Shown: positions 8,111-16,047 of the stretch, piece after piece
Layout of the letters: the number at the start of each line of letters is the position of its first letter
Position numbering within the stretch: position 1 is the stretch's first letter
Source of the DNA: JAWOGN01 sp046496815
GTDB taxonomy: Bacteria; Desulfobacterota; DSM-4660; Desulfatiglandales; Desulfatiglandaceae
NCBI GenBank assembly: GCA_046496815.1
Contig: JAWOGN010000271.1
Span: forward strand, 1 to 25,741
Direction of reading: 5' to 3'
Length of the DNA stretch: 25,741 bases
Translations under genes and position numbers: made by a program
Notes under the pieces: model-generated
What the model saw: only the letters and a program-made list of their open reading frames with translations
Told to the model about the DNA's origin: nothing
Database searches by the model: none

Positions 8111-8281
8111 GTAACCGTTCACGGGTTCAAAGGTTTCCCGATGAAATCGGGATTCAAGGTTCAATTCTCGTCCACGGAGTGCATTTGGGTTACGTATTTG
8201 TGAGAATTAAGGTTGAGCGGTTCAGGGTTCGGCGGCCAGAGGCGGCGCTGAACGTTGAACCCTGAACCTGTGAACGCTTAC
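8111..8281. mobile_element. MITE-like element B (171 bp, same family as A)
   Basis: The terminal inverted repeats are GTAACCGTTCACGGGTTC at the left and GTAAGCGTTCACAGGTTC on the complement of the right end (16 of 18 identical). Exact 8-bp direct repeats GAAAAAAG flank it. It shares a 29-bp block (8133-8161) and an inverted 25-bp block (8111-8135) with element A. The interior has an AATTCTC/GAGAATT inverted repeat (8163-8169, 8202-8208) and GGTTCA-type repeats. It has no coding capacity. It lies between the tRNA-Val promoter and the gene, so it is probably transcribed as part of the tRNA precursor leader. Confidence 0.82.
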
Positions 8282-8293
8282 GAAAAAAGATAC

Positions 8294-8368
8294 AGGCACG
8301 TAGCTCAGGGGGAGAGCACTACCCTGACACGGTAGGGGTCAAGGGTTCAAATCCCTTCGTGCCTACCA
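8294..8368 (+). tRNA. tRNA-Val (anticodon GAC), CCA encoded
   Basis: The acceptor stem AGGCACG (8294-8300) pairs perfectly with CGTGCCT (8358-8364). The D arm is GCTC/GAGC, and the anticodon stem CTACC/GGTAG holds the loop CTGACAC, giving anticodon GAC (valine). The T arm AAGGG-TTCAAAT-CCCTT, discriminator A8365 and encoded CCA (8366-8368) complete it. It is a single-gene unit followed by an intrinsic terminator. Confidence 0.97.
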
Positions 8369-8376
8369 GGAAAACA

Positions 8377-8409
8377 AAAGGATTGCGATGTGGGTTGCAG
8401 TCCTTTTTT
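8377..8409 (+). terminator. Intrinsic terminator after tRNA-Val
   Basis: AAAGGATTGCGA pairs with TTGCAGTCCTTT (two G-U pairs) around a short loop and runs into TTTTTT at 8404-8409. The final part, CCTTTTTTC (8402-8410), is also the left target duplication of element C. Confidence 0.85.
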
Positions 8410-8410
8410 C

Positions 8411-8496
8411 GTAAGACTTTAGCGCTATGAAGCCCCCGATTCGCGAAAAGAGATCCCCACGGCAGCTGCATACGATTTCAACGCGCTAAACTTACA
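8411..8496. mobile_element. MITE-like element C (about 86 bp, 9-bp duplication)
   Basis: Terminal inverted repeats: the left end reads GTAAG-AC-TTTAGCGCTATGAA and the complement of the right end reads GTAAG-TTTAGCGCGTTGAA. The arms TTTAGCGCTATGAA (8418-8431) and its partner (8477-8490) match at 12 of 14 positions. The 9-bp sequence CCTTTTTTC occurs exactly on both sides (8402-8410 and 8497-8505). It is non-coding. The insertion point is the T tract of the tRNA-Val terminator, which the duplication left intact. Confidence 0.7.
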
Positions 8497-8529
8497 CCTT
8501 TTTTCATGATGTGCGATTTTGTTTTTTAC

Positions 8530-8558
8530 TTGCATTTCATTGTCTTATTATTTATAAA
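8530..8558 (+). promoter_or_regulatory. thrS: Candidate promoter of the thrS operon
   Basis: TTGCAT (8530-8535), an AT-rich 17-bp spacer and TATAAA (8553-8558) form a good sigma70-type match. Transcription from about 8565 would give a leader of about 280 nt before thrS. Confidence 0.5.
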
Positions 8559-8696
8559 TACACAACTTTTTGGATGCGGGCTTGGGGGGCAAAAAACGAC
8601 GGAGACTCAGCCACCGAGCCTTTTCGCCGAATGCCGAGGTCGGGAGATACCCGTCCCGCCGGAAAGCCACACTGCCAGGTCCAAGGTTTTTAGGTT

Positions 8697-8729
8697 AAGT
8701 GGTTTAAAAAATTAAACTTATTTTCTTTT
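8697..8729 (+). terminator. Candidate attenuator in the thrS leader
   Basis: AAGT-gg-TTTAA pairs with TTAAACTT (8712-8719) around an A-rich loop and is followed by a T-rich tract (TTATTTTCTTTT). The stem is AT-rich and weak, so it may be only an mRNA hairpin. Confidence 0.3.
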
Positions 8730-8786
8730 AAGGTACGGCGATAACACTTCTACGTTACGTTGCGGATTCATTCGGAAATATTCATG

Positions 8787-8824
8787 AGGCATCTGAGTAA
8801 GTGAATCGCTTGCTTCCGATGCCT
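8787..8824 (+). promoter_or_regulatory. Hairpin immediately upstream of the thrS start
   Basis: AGGCATC (8787-8793) pairs perfectly with GATGCCT (8818-8824). An upper stem of GAG/CTT and AAG/CTT closes a 7-base loop. It ends 23 nt before ATG 8848, a position suited to control of translation initiation. The loop does not read as a threonine anticodon. Confidence 0.45.
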
Positions 8825-8847
8825 TGTTTTCGTTAGAAAGTCGGCAG

Positions 8848-10779
8848 ATGAACATGCTCTCCATTCATTTAAAAGCCCAGCCTCCGGAGGAAATTCAGGC
8901 GGAGTCGCTGTCCGCTTCAGAGGCGCTGGCACATTTGAAGCTCAAGGCATTGGATAAGGTCGTGGCGGTGAAGGTAAATGGGGACCTCCGTGATCTTTCC
9001 AGCCCGCTTGAAACACACGTAGAGCTGGACCCGGTCTACATGGATTCGGAAGAAGGTCTGGAGGTCCTGCGCCACAGTACATCCCACGTAATGGCGGAGG
9101 CCGTGAAAGCGCTTTTTCCGGGTGTCAAGGTGACCATCGGCCCTGCCGTTCAAGATGGTTTCTATTATGATTTTGATTACGAACGGCCATTCAAGGAGGA
9201 GGATCTGCCCAAGATTGAAGCAAAGATGAGGGAAATCATCGAGGCCGATCTCCCCTTTGTTCGAGAGGAAATGTCGAGCATGGAAGCGCTTGAGTATTTT
9301 AAGCGCCAGGGTGAAAGTTACAAGGTCGAGCTGATCCGTGATCTGGGGGCTGAAAAGGTATCCCTCTATACACAAGGCGGATTTACTGATTTATGCAGAG
9401 GCCCCCACATCCCCTCCACAGGGATGATCAACGCCTTTCACTTGACTAAGGTTGCCGGCGCTTACTGGCGTGGGGATGAAAACAGGACCATGCTCAGCCG
9501 AATTTACGGTGTGGCGTTTGCGGATAAAAAGACGCTAAAACGTTACCTCCTGGAATTGAAAGAGATTGAGAAACGAGACCACCGTCGATTGACCAAGGAG
9601 CTGGATCTCCTGAGCTTCCACGATGAAGGGGGCGCAGGGCTTGCCTACTGGCACCCCAAAGGGGGGCGGATCCGGGTCATCATCGAGGACTACTGGAGAA
9701 AGCGGCACTATGCGGGTGGTTATGACATCGTCTTTACTCCGCATATCGGTCGCTCTCAGCTCTGGCAGACGTCGGGTCATCTTGATTTCTACAAAGACGG
9801 CATGTATGCGCCGATGGATGTGGATGGCCAGGATTATTACATAAAGCCCATGAATTGCCCTTTTCATATCTTGATCTATAAATCAAGATTGCGGTCCTAT
9901 CGTGAATTACCCCTTCGGTGGGCTGAATTGGGCACGGTTTACAGATATGAGAGAAGCGGTACGTTACACGGCCTCATGCGGGTCAGGGGGTTCACACAGG
10001 ATGATGCCCACGTGTTTTGCACGCCTGAACAAGTGGAAGATGAAATTCTGAGGGTACTGGAATTCAGCCTCGATCTCTTGAGTGGTTTCGGTTTTGACGA
10101 TGTCAAGATCGACTTGAGTGTCAGGGATCCCAACAAACCTGAGAAGTACGCCGGCGCCGACGCGATGTGGCACCAGGCCGAGATGTCGCTGATCAAGGCG
10201 ATACAGGCAAAAGGTTTGATGTATGAGAAGATGGAGGGTGAGGCGGTATTCTACGGACCCAAAATCGATATAAAGATAAAAGACGCCTTGCGACGCGAAT
10301 GGCAGTGCACAACGATCCAGTTCGATTTCAATCTGCCGGAACGATTTGATATGAACTTTGTGGGTGAGGATGGAAACGCACACCGGCCTTATATGATCCA
10401 CAGGGCCTTGCTGGGGAGTTTGGAACGTTTTTTCGGCATCCTCGTGGAGCATTACGGGGGAGCCTTTCCCACCTGGCTTGCGCCGGTCCAAGCGATAATT
10501 TTGACGGTTACGGATCGAAATATCCCTCACGCCGAAAAAATGCTGAAGACCCTATCGGATGCGGCGGTGAGAGCCAAGGCGGATTTTAGAAACGAGAAGC
10601 TGGGGCTGAAGGTTCGAGAGGCTCAATTGCAGAAGATTCCCTACATGCTCATCGTGGGGGACAAAGAATGTGAGAGGGAAGGCGTAACGCCCCGGCTCAG
10701 GACGGGCGAAAATCTTCCCTTTATGACGGCAAAAGAGCTCATCGACCGAATTGGAGAGGACTGTACAAAGAGGAGGTAA
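8848..10779 (+). CDS. thrS: Threonyl-tRNA synthetase
   Basis: ThrS charges tRNA-Thr and edits mischarged Ser-tRNA. From ATG 8848 it has 643 residues, the usual size. The N-terminal TGS domain (about 3-62) is followed by the editing domain with H76 and H80 (HSTSH) and C183/H187 (LCRGPH). The class II catalytic core has zinc-ligand candidates C337 (MNCPFH) and H388 (DDAHVFC), motif 2 (RYERSGTLHGLMRVRGFTQ) and a terminal motif 3 (HRALLGSLERFF). A C-terminal anticodon-binding domain follows. An in-frame TTG at 8824 is less likely because it lies in the leader hairpin. It heads the translation operon, and its 3' end carries the AGGAGG used by infC. Confidence 0.97.
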   Translation: MNMLSIHLKAQPPEEIQAESLSASEALAHLKLKALDKVVAVKVNGDLRDLSSPLETHVELDPVYMDSEEGLEVLRHSTSHVMAEAVKALFPGVKVTIGPAVQDGFYYDFDYERPFKEEDLPKIEAKMREIIEADLPFVREEMSSMEALEYFKRQGESYKVELIRDLGAEKVSLYTQGGFTDLCRGPHIPSTGMINAFHLTKVAGAYWRGDENRTMLSRIYGVAFADKKTLKRYLLELKEIEKRDHRRLTKELDLLSFHDEGGAGLAYWHPKGGRIRVIIEDYWRKRHYAGGYDIVFTPHIGRSQLWQTSGHLDFYKDGMYAPMDVDGQDYYIKPMNCPFHILIYKSRLRSYRELPLRWAELGTVYRYERSGTLHGLMRVRGFTQDDAHVFCTPEQVEDEILRVLEFSLDLLSGFGFDDVKIDLSVRDPNKPEKYAGADAMWHQAEMSLIKAIQAKGLMYEKMEGEAVFYGPKIDIKIKDALRREWQCTTIQFDFNLPERFDMNFVGEDGNAHRPYMIHRALLGSLERFFGILVEHYGGAFPTWLAPVQAIILTVTDRNIPHAEKMLKTLSDAAVRAKADFRNEKLGLKVREAQLQKIPYMLIVGDKECEREGVTPRLRTGENLPFMTAKELIDRIGEDCTKRR

Positions 10780-10784
10780 TTGCT

Positions 10785-11303
10785 ATAGCAAAGAAACCTG
10801 ATGACGTTCGGGTAAATGAACTCATCCGAGCAAGGATGGTGAGGTTGATCTCCGCTGAGGGCGAACAACTGGGCATCGTACCCTTGAGGGATGCCCTGAC
10901 AGCCGCAAGAGACGGGGCTCTGGATCTTGTTGAAGTTGCCCCCAATTCGGACCCCCCTGTCTGCCGGATCATGGATTACGGCAAATTCAAGTATCAGACT
11001 GCAAAAAAAATGCAGGAGGGTCGAAAAAAAAGCCGGTCCGTTCAGATGAAGGAGATCAAGTTGAGACCTCAAACAGACGAACACGACTTGGACTTCAAGA
11101 TCAGAAACCTGAAAAGGTTCCTCAGCAAAAAAAATCGGGTGAAAGTGTCTGTCTTTTTCAGGGGTCGAGAGATGGCATATATGAACGCCGGCTTCGATCT
11201 TCTGAAAAGAGTCGCGGAGACTGTTATGGAAGAAGGCACGGTGGAGGAGCAACCCAAGCAGGAAGCTCGAAACCGGATAACCATGGTCATTGTGCCGAAA
11301 TAG
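10785..11303 (+). CDS. infC: Translation initiation factor IF-3 with non-canonical start (AUA proposed)
   Basis: IF-3 discriminates initiator tRNA and start codons on the 30S subunit. The conserved N-terminal text (VRVNELIRARMVRLISAEGEQLG) begins upstream of the first in-frame ATG (10836), and no ATG, GTG or TTG is available in that frame. ATA at 10785 lies 8 nt after a perfect AGGAGG (10771-10776) and gives the start (M)AKKPDDVRVNE, 172 residues. ATT at 10779 is in frame but only 2 nt from the Shine-Dalgarno. Both domains are intact, with the C-terminal RNRITMVIVPK typical. A non-AUG start of infC is the known basis of IF-3 autoregulation in E. coli (AUU), so similar feedback is likely. Confidence 0.93.
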   Translation: MAKKPDDVRVNELIRARMVRLISAEGEQLGIVPLRDALTAARDGALDLVEVAPNSDPPVCRIMDYGKFKYQTAKKMQEGRKKSRSVQMKEIKLRPQTDEHDLDFKIRNLKRFLSKKNRVKVSVFFRGREMAYMNAGFDLLKRVAETVMEEGTVEEQPKQEARNRITMVIVPK

Positions 11304-11424
11304 CCCTCCGAACGGTATTGCTGTTGATACGGTGTGTGCCCACCCAAGGTTCAAACGCATCGGCAGCGCGGGGCGGGAGTTTGTTGGATTCAAATCAAGA
11401 CGATTGCTCGCATGGAGGTAAGAT

Positions 11425-11622
11425 ATGCCGAAAATAAAGACAAACCGTGGCGCAGCCAAACGGTTTAGAACCACGGGTTCGGGCAAGATTGCAAGGCGAA
11501 AGGCTTTTGCAAATCATATCCTGACGAAGAAGAGTACAAAAAGAAAGAGAAATCTCCGGAAGTCGGTACTGGTGGATGCTTCGAACACCAAGCAGGTGGC
11601 GAAACTTATTCCATATCTTTAA
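11425..11622 (+). CDS. rpmI: 50S ribosomal protein L35
   Basis: This is a 65-residue, highly basic protein with the L35 pattern MPKIKTNRGAAKRFR at the start and LTKKSTKRKRNLRKS in the middle. A GGAGGT Shine-Dalgarno lies 6 nt before the ATG. It is the third gene of the operon, 121 bp after infC and 133 bp before rplT. In E. coli L20 represses this unit by binding leader RNA; the gap after infC could serve that role, but no L20-mimic structure was recognised. Confidence 0.97.
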   Translation: MPKIKTNRGAAKRFRTTGSGKIARRKAFANHILTKKSTKRKRNLRKSVLVDASNTKQVAKLIPYL

Positions 11623-11755
11623 AACTTGTATCCCGGCAAGCCGAAAGGACTTTTTGGTTTTTCGCGCAAAGTTCAGCGACAAAAAGTGCCCAGGTGCTGT
11701 GAAGAAAAACGGTTTTATCGACAACGAAAACGGATTTTGAACACGAGGTTTTGAA

Positions 11756-12103
11756 ATGCCAAGGGTAAAGAGAGGGTTTAAAGCCAGAAGAAGGAGAAAA
11801 GAAGTCCTGAAGGCTGCCAAGGGCCACAGAGGCGGACTCAGCAAGCAGTTCAGGACCGCCAGTGTGTCCGTGAATCGGGCCGGCATGTACGCCTATCGGG
11901 ACCGCAGGAATCGGAAGCGGGAATTTCGTAAATTGTGGATCATTCGAATCAACGCCGCCGCCCGGGAACATGGCCTCTCCTATAGCCGGTTCATAAGCGG
12001 TCTTCAAATGGCAGGTGTCAATCTGGACAGAAAAATTCTTGCGGATTTAGCGGTTCGGGACCCTGCCGCCTTCTCTCAGCTGGCGAGTATGGCTCAGGCG
12101 TAA
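11756..12103 (+). CDS. rplT: 50S ribosomal protein L20
   Basis: This 115-residue protein is an early 50S assembly protein that binds 23S rRNA and often regulates its own operon. The conserved N-terminal extension PRVKRGFKARRRRKEVLKAAKG is complete, and the globular domain has RDRRNRKREFRKLWIIRINAAAR and GLSYSRFI. CGAGGT lies at suitable spacing before the ATG. It is followed 26 bp later by pheS. Confidence 0.97.
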   Translation: MPRVKRGFKARRRRKEVLKAAKGHRGGLSKQFRTASVSVNRAGMYAYRDRRNRKREFRKLWIIRINAAAREHGLSYSRFISGLQMAGVNLDRKILADLAVRDPAAFSQLASMAQA

Positions 12104-12129
12104 CGTATTGATCATGGTCGATTCGGCGA

Positions 12130-13137
12130 ATGAAAGAACAACTCGGTGATCTGGAAAAACATGCACGGGAAGCGCTCGAGGGGCTCAAAAATGCTTCCGA
12201 ACTCGAAAAATTTAGAATCACCTACCTCGGCAAGAAGGGTGAACTGACCGCCATCATGAGGCGGCTGGGAGAGCTCCCACCCAGCGAACGACCGGAAGTC
12301 GGCAGACTGGCCAACCGTATCAAGCAGGACCTGTCCAACCGCCTGGAAAAGGCGCAACACAGAATTGCAACAGAAAAGATCGAGGCGGTCTCCTATCCGG
12401 ATTTGACCCTGCCGGGCAGGAAAGCGCCACGGGGGCATCTTCATCCCGTCACCCAGACAGCCGAAGAGATCTGTTCCATTTTTATGAAAATGGGGTTCAG
12501 GGTCGTTAAAGGGCCCAACGTGGAATTGGATTACTACAATTTTGAGGCCCTCAACTTTCCCAAAGATCACCCCGCAAGAGATATGCAGGACACACTGTAT
12601 GTGTCGGAGAATGTGGTCTTGAGGACCCACACTTCCAACATGCAGATTCGTGTCATGGAAAGCCACTCCCCCCCGGTCAGCGTGATCGCTCCCGGGAAGG
12701 TCTACCGGCGAGATTCCGATGTCAGCCATACACCGATGTTTCATCAGGTCGAAGGTTTTCTCGTGGACAAGGATGTCGGTTTCGGGGATCTCAAGGGGAC
12801 TTTGACCCGGTTTGTTCATGAGATGTTTGGTCGGGGCACGGCACTTCGCTTCAGACCCAGCTTCTTTCCTTTCACCGAACCCAGTGCGGAGGTTGACATC
12901 CGGTGTGTGATCTGCGGGGGAAAAGGGTGCCGGACCTGCTCTCATACGGGTTGGTTGGAGATTCTCGGCTCCGGCATGATCGATCCCGAAGTGTACCGGT
13001 TTGTCGGGTATGATCCCGAGGTTTACTCGGGGTTTGCCTTTGGTATGGGAATCGACAGGGTCGCCATGCTGAAGTACGGAATCGATGATATCCAGCTTTT
13101 CTTTGGAAACGACATGCGTTTTCTGAGACAGTTTTAA
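12130..13137 (+). CDS. pheS: Phenylalanyl-tRNA synthetase alpha subunit
   Basis: PheS is the catalytic subunit of the (alpha-beta)2 enzyme that charges tRNA-Phe. It has 335 residues. The N-terminal coiled coil (about 1-90) binds tRNA. The class II core has RTHTSNMQIRVM, VYRRDSDVSHTPMFHQVEG (motif 2) and GFAFGMGIDRVAMLKY (motif 3, 301-316). Four cysteines at 259, 262, 267 and 270 form a zinc-ribbon-like CxxC...CxxC insertion that occurs in part of this family. It is separated from pheT by 133 bp, unlike organisms where the two genes nearly touch; that gap has a 6-bp hairpin (13161-13181). Confidence 0.97.
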   Translation: MKEQLGDLEKHAREALEGLKNASELEKFRITYLGKKGELTAIMRRLGELPPSERPEVGRLANRIKQDLSNRLEKAQHRIATEKIEAVSYPDLTLPGRKAPRGHLHPVTQTAEEICSIFMKMGFRVVKGPNVELDYYNFEALNFPKDHPARDMQDTLYVSENVVLRTHTSNMQIRVMESHSPPVSVIAPGKVYRRDSDVSHTPMFHQVEGFLVDKDVGFGDLKGTLTRFVHEMFGRGTALRFRPSFFPFTEPSAEVDIRCVICGGKGCRTCSHTGWLEILGSGMIDPEVYRFVGYDPEVYSGFAFGMGIDRVAMLKYGIDDIQLFFGNDMRFLRQF

Positions 13138-13270
13138 CCGTGCCGCCCCGCTTTATCCCCAGCCGAAACTGTTCGTCGGCTTCCGTCTGAAGTGCCCCAC
13201 AACTGAGTGAAACCGGGCCCGCTGCAGGCGAAATGCTTTCTTATTTTACTGGGTCAACCGAGCGCTTTTC

Positions 13271-15685
13271 ATGAAAGTAAATCTAAACTGGTTAAAGGAT
13301 TTTGTGGATATTGACATGTCGCCCCAGGAGTTGGGCCGGCTCCTGACCATGATCGGGCTTGAGGTGGAAGGTCTCGATCAGGTGGGGCATGCCTTGGGCG
13401 ACATTGTCGTGGCCAAGATATTGAGTGTGAGCCCGCATCCGAGCGCGGATCGACTCTCCCTTTGTCGCGTCGATACCGGTCGGGATCAGGTTCAGGTCGT
13501 CTGCGGCGCGTCCAATGCAAGGGAAGGGGTGTCGGCGCCGCTGGCTTTGCCCGGTTCAGTCCTTCCGGACGGCACGGTCATCCAAAAGAGCCGAATTCGT
13601 GGAGAGACCTCTGTCGGCATGCTTCTGGCGGAGGATGAGATGGGCTTGACCGACGATCACTCGGGTATCTTGCTGCTTCCTCCGGATGTTTCACCCGGGA
13701 GTCCATTGCCTTCCGTTCTTCCCCTTGCCGACTGGGTCTTCGATGTGAGCATCACGCCCAATCGCCCTGACTGCGCATGTGTTTTAGGAATTGCCCGGGA
13801 AATCGCGGCGGCGACAGGAAAGACGCTCAAACAGCCGAGGATAGAGATCACGGAGGAAGGTCCTCCCATTGAAACGCTTACAAGCGTCACGCTCCTTGAT
13901 CCCATCGGGTGCCCGCGTTATGCGGCGGGAGTAATCCAGGGAATTCACATCGGCGCCTCTCCATTTTGGATTCGATATCGGTTGCAACTCTGCGGCGTCA
14001 GGAGCATCAATAATGTGGTGGATGCAACCAACTATGTGATGCTGGAACTGAACCAGCCTTTGCACGCCTTCGATTACAGCCGGCTGAGGGAAAACCGGAT
14101 TGTGGTAAGGCGAGCGGATACCGGTGAGGCGTTCACAACCCTTGATGGAGAAACGCGCACGTTAAACAGTGAAACGCTGATGATCTGTGACGGAGAAAGA
14201 TCCGTGGCGCTGGCAGGTATTATGGGAGGGCTCAATTCGGAGATTTTTGCGGGAACCGAAAATGTGCTGGTGGAGAGTGCCTGCTTTGATCCCGTGACCA
14301 TTCGGAGAGGCGCCAAACGTCTGGGCCTTACGACGGAAGCTTCCTATCGATTTGAGCGGGGCGCGGACATTGGAGGTGTGACCGGTGCCCTGAAGCGGTC
14401 CCTCTCGCTGATTTCGGATTTCACAGGTGGAAAAATTGCAACCGGAATTATCGACAACTACCCCAAACCGTTTCGCGCCCCGGTGATCGACCTCAGAGTC
14501 GACAAAACGAATCGACTGTTGTCCCGGGATTTTCCAAGGGATGAAATCAGTCGGTATTTGAAAGTCCTGGAGATGGAGGTTCGGGATCTCAGCGAAAACG
14601 AATTCAGAGTCACACCGCCTTCTTTTAGAGTGGACATTACTCGGGAGGTGGATCTCATGGAGGAAGTGGCCAGGTTGGGTGGATACGATAACATCCCGGT
14701 GACCTACCCCCACATCCGACCTTCGGAAGTGGGAGAAATCCCCGAACTTCCCATCCGGGACCACATGAGATCCGTCATGGTGGGGCAGGGCTTTACCGAG
14801 ATCATCACCTACAGTTTTATTTCCCCGGCTTCCATAGAGGCGCTCGGGGTTGTCGAGGGAAGCCCGCTGGGCTTGTTTGTCAAGCTTCTGAACCCGCTCA
14901 CGGTCGACCAGTCGGTCATGCGAACTTCCTTGGTCCCGGGACTTCTGGGAACCGTCAAATCCAATATGCTTCATGAGGAAAGAAATTTGAAGCTTTTCGA
15001 ATGGGGAAAATGCTTCATTCGCCGGGAAGATGATCCATTGCCTCTTGAAAAAAATTTCCTGGCCGCAGTAATGACCGGTGCTTTTTATCCAAAGACATGG
15101 TGCAGGGAAGAGCGATCTGTGGATTTCTACGATATTAAAGGTGCAGCGGAAGTGGTCCTGAAATATACAGGGCTCAGTGAACCGGTTTTTAAAAGGGCGC
15201 GTGAGATCCCGGGATATGACTCGGAGCTCTGTTCAAGCATTTACTGGTCCGGTGTTCGCATCGGAAGTGTGGGGCGTGTTTCTCCAAAAGCCATGAACGC
15301 GTACGACCTCTTAAAAGCGGAGGCGTATCTTTTCGAACTTGACATCGAGGCTGTCCTGCAGCACCTTCCCGGTCCGACAAAATTTCACTCCTTTGGAAAA
15401 TATCCGGCGGTTTACAGAGACCTTTCCATCATTGTGAAACGACAGATGGAAAGTGCTCGGGTTGTGGAGATCATCAAGAAATCGGGCGGTGAGCTTGTAG
15501 AATCCGTCCGGATCTTTGACGTGTACGAGGGCCGGAGTCTGGATCCTTCCGAAAAGGCATTGGCTTTCAAGGTCTGTTATCGATCAAAAAAGGGAACCCT
15601 CGATGGTGGGGAGGTGAACCGTCTGCACGAGTCCATCATAGACGAAATAAGGAAGGACACCGGCGGCAGATTAAGGGAGGGCTAG
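13271..15685 (+). CDS. pheT: Phenylalanyl-tRNA synthetase beta subunit
   Basis: This is the 804-residue partner of PheS. It begins with MKVNLNWLKDFVDI and an OB-fold tRNA-binding domain (about 40-150). The B3/B4 editing region (VTLLDPIGCPRYAAGVIQGI and onward) removes Tyr from mischarged tRNA-Phe. Next come B5 (PYFR-like DLRVDKTNRLL), a catalytic-like core without catalytic residues, and the C-terminal ferredoxin-fold anticodon-binding domain (FGKYPAVYRDLSI onward). The length is normal. A weak ribosome-binding site precedes ATG 13271. Confidence 0.97.
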   Translation: MKVNLNWLKDFVDIDMSPQELGRLLTMIGLEVEGLDQVGHALGDIVVAKILSVSPHPSADRLSLCRVDTGRDQVQVVCGASNAREGVSAPLALPGSVLPDGTVIQKSRIRGETSVGMLLAEDEMGLTDDHSGILLLPPDVSPGSPLPSVLPLADWVFDVSITPNRPDCACVLGIAREIAAATGKTLKQPRIEITEEGPPIETLTSVTLLDPIGCPRYAAGVIQGIHIGASPFWIRYRLQLCGVRSINNVVDATNYVMLELNQPLHAFDYSRLRENRIVVRRADTGEAFTTLDGETRTLNSETLMICDGERSVALAGIMGGLNSEIFAGTENVLVESACFDPVTIRRGAKRLGLTTEASYRFERGADIGGVTGALKRSLSLISDFTGGKIATGIIDNYPKPFRAPVIDLRVDKTNRLLSRDFPRDEISRYLKVLEMEVRDLSENEFRVTPPSFRVDITREVDLMEEVARLGGYDNIPVTYPHIRPSEVGEIPELPIRDHMRSVMVGQGFTEIITYSFISPASIEALGVVEGSPLGLFVKLLNPLTVDQSVMRTSLVPGLLGTVKSNMLHEERNLKLFEWGKCFIRREDDPLPLEKNFLAAVMTGAFYPKTWCREERSVDFYDIKGAAEVVLKYTGLSEPVFKRAREIPGYDSELCSSIYWSGVRIGSVGRVSPKAMNAYDLLKAEAYLFELDIEAVLQHLPGPTKFHSFGKYPAVYRDLSIIVKRQMESARVVEIIKKSGGELVESVRIFDVYEGRSLDPSEKALAFKVCYRSKKGTLDGGEVNRLHESIIDEIRKDTGGRLREG

Positions 15686-15687
15686 AT

Positions 15688-16014
15688 ATGGTCCAGATTC
15701 CTGAAGACAAGCGTTATTTTCGCATCGGTGAAGCCAGTCGTATCGTCGGTGTGGAGCCCTATGTCTTAAGATACTGGGAAAGCGAGTTTCCTCAGGTTAG
15801 ACCCCAACGGGCCGACTCCAACCAACGTACGTACCAGAGAAAAGATCTGGAGTACCTGCTTGAAATAAAAAGGCTGCTCTATGAAGAAAAGATGACCATT
15901 GAGGGCGCCAAACGACGCTTAAAACAAGCGGGCGTCAAAAAACCCTCGCTGGATCGCACATTTCTTGAGAACATCAAAACGGAACTTACCGAAATCCTCA
16001 ATGTTTTGACGTAG
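15688..16014 (+). CDS. Small MerR-family DNA-binding protein
   Basis: This 108-residue protein has an N-terminal MerR winged helix-turn-helix (YFRIGEASRIVGVEPYVLRYWE, residues 10-31), the wing with RTYQRKDLEYL, and a short helical tail. It lacks an effector-binding domain and metal-binding cysteines, so the ligand is unknown. It begins 2 nt after the pheT stop, using a Shine-Dalgarno (GGGAGG) inside pheT, so it is co-translated with the operon. A MerR-like gene directly after pheT is common in this group. It may be an operon regulator or a nucleoid-type protein. The gene to its right is convergent and no intrinsic terminator was recognised. Confidence 0.88.
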   Translation: MVQIPEDKRYFRIGEASRIVGVEPYVLRYWESEFPQVRPQRADSNQRTYQRKDLEYLLEIKRLLYEEKMTIEGAKRRLKQAGVKKPSLDRTFLENIKTELTEILNVLT

Positions 16015-16047
16015 CCACCCGGCGAGGGCTTACCCACATCTTCTTTT

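Larger units (their letters stand above)
8565..8847 (+). other. Long structured 5' leader of thrS, class unknown
   Basis: The stretch from the proposed start site to thrS is non-coding. A GC-rich, fold-prone block (8573-8690) includes CGGG-agata-CCCG near 8640-8652. An AT-rich hairpin then runs into a T-rich tract (8697-8729), and a long hairpin lies just before the start codon (8787-8824). I do not recognise T-box, thiamine, cobalamin or c-di-GMP core motifs. In E. coli, ThrRS represses its own mRNA by binding a leader that mimics tRNA-Thr; an analogous role here is speculation. Confidence 0.45.

Noticed and set aside
8506..8715. A 69-codon open frame with a hydrophobic start and an LFGC lipobox-like end
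   Set aside because: It overlaps the candidate thrS promoter and structured leader and has no ribosome-binding site; the lipobox is imperfect.
8565..8847. T-box, cobalamin, thiamine or c-di-GMP riboswitch upstream of thrS
   Set aside because: The conserved core sequences of these classes were looked for and not found.
12112..12945. A 277-codon minus-strand open frame opposite pheS
   Set aside because: It lies wholly opposite a well-supported synthetase gene and shows no recognisable family features. The same applies to 14162-14974 and 10641-11486.
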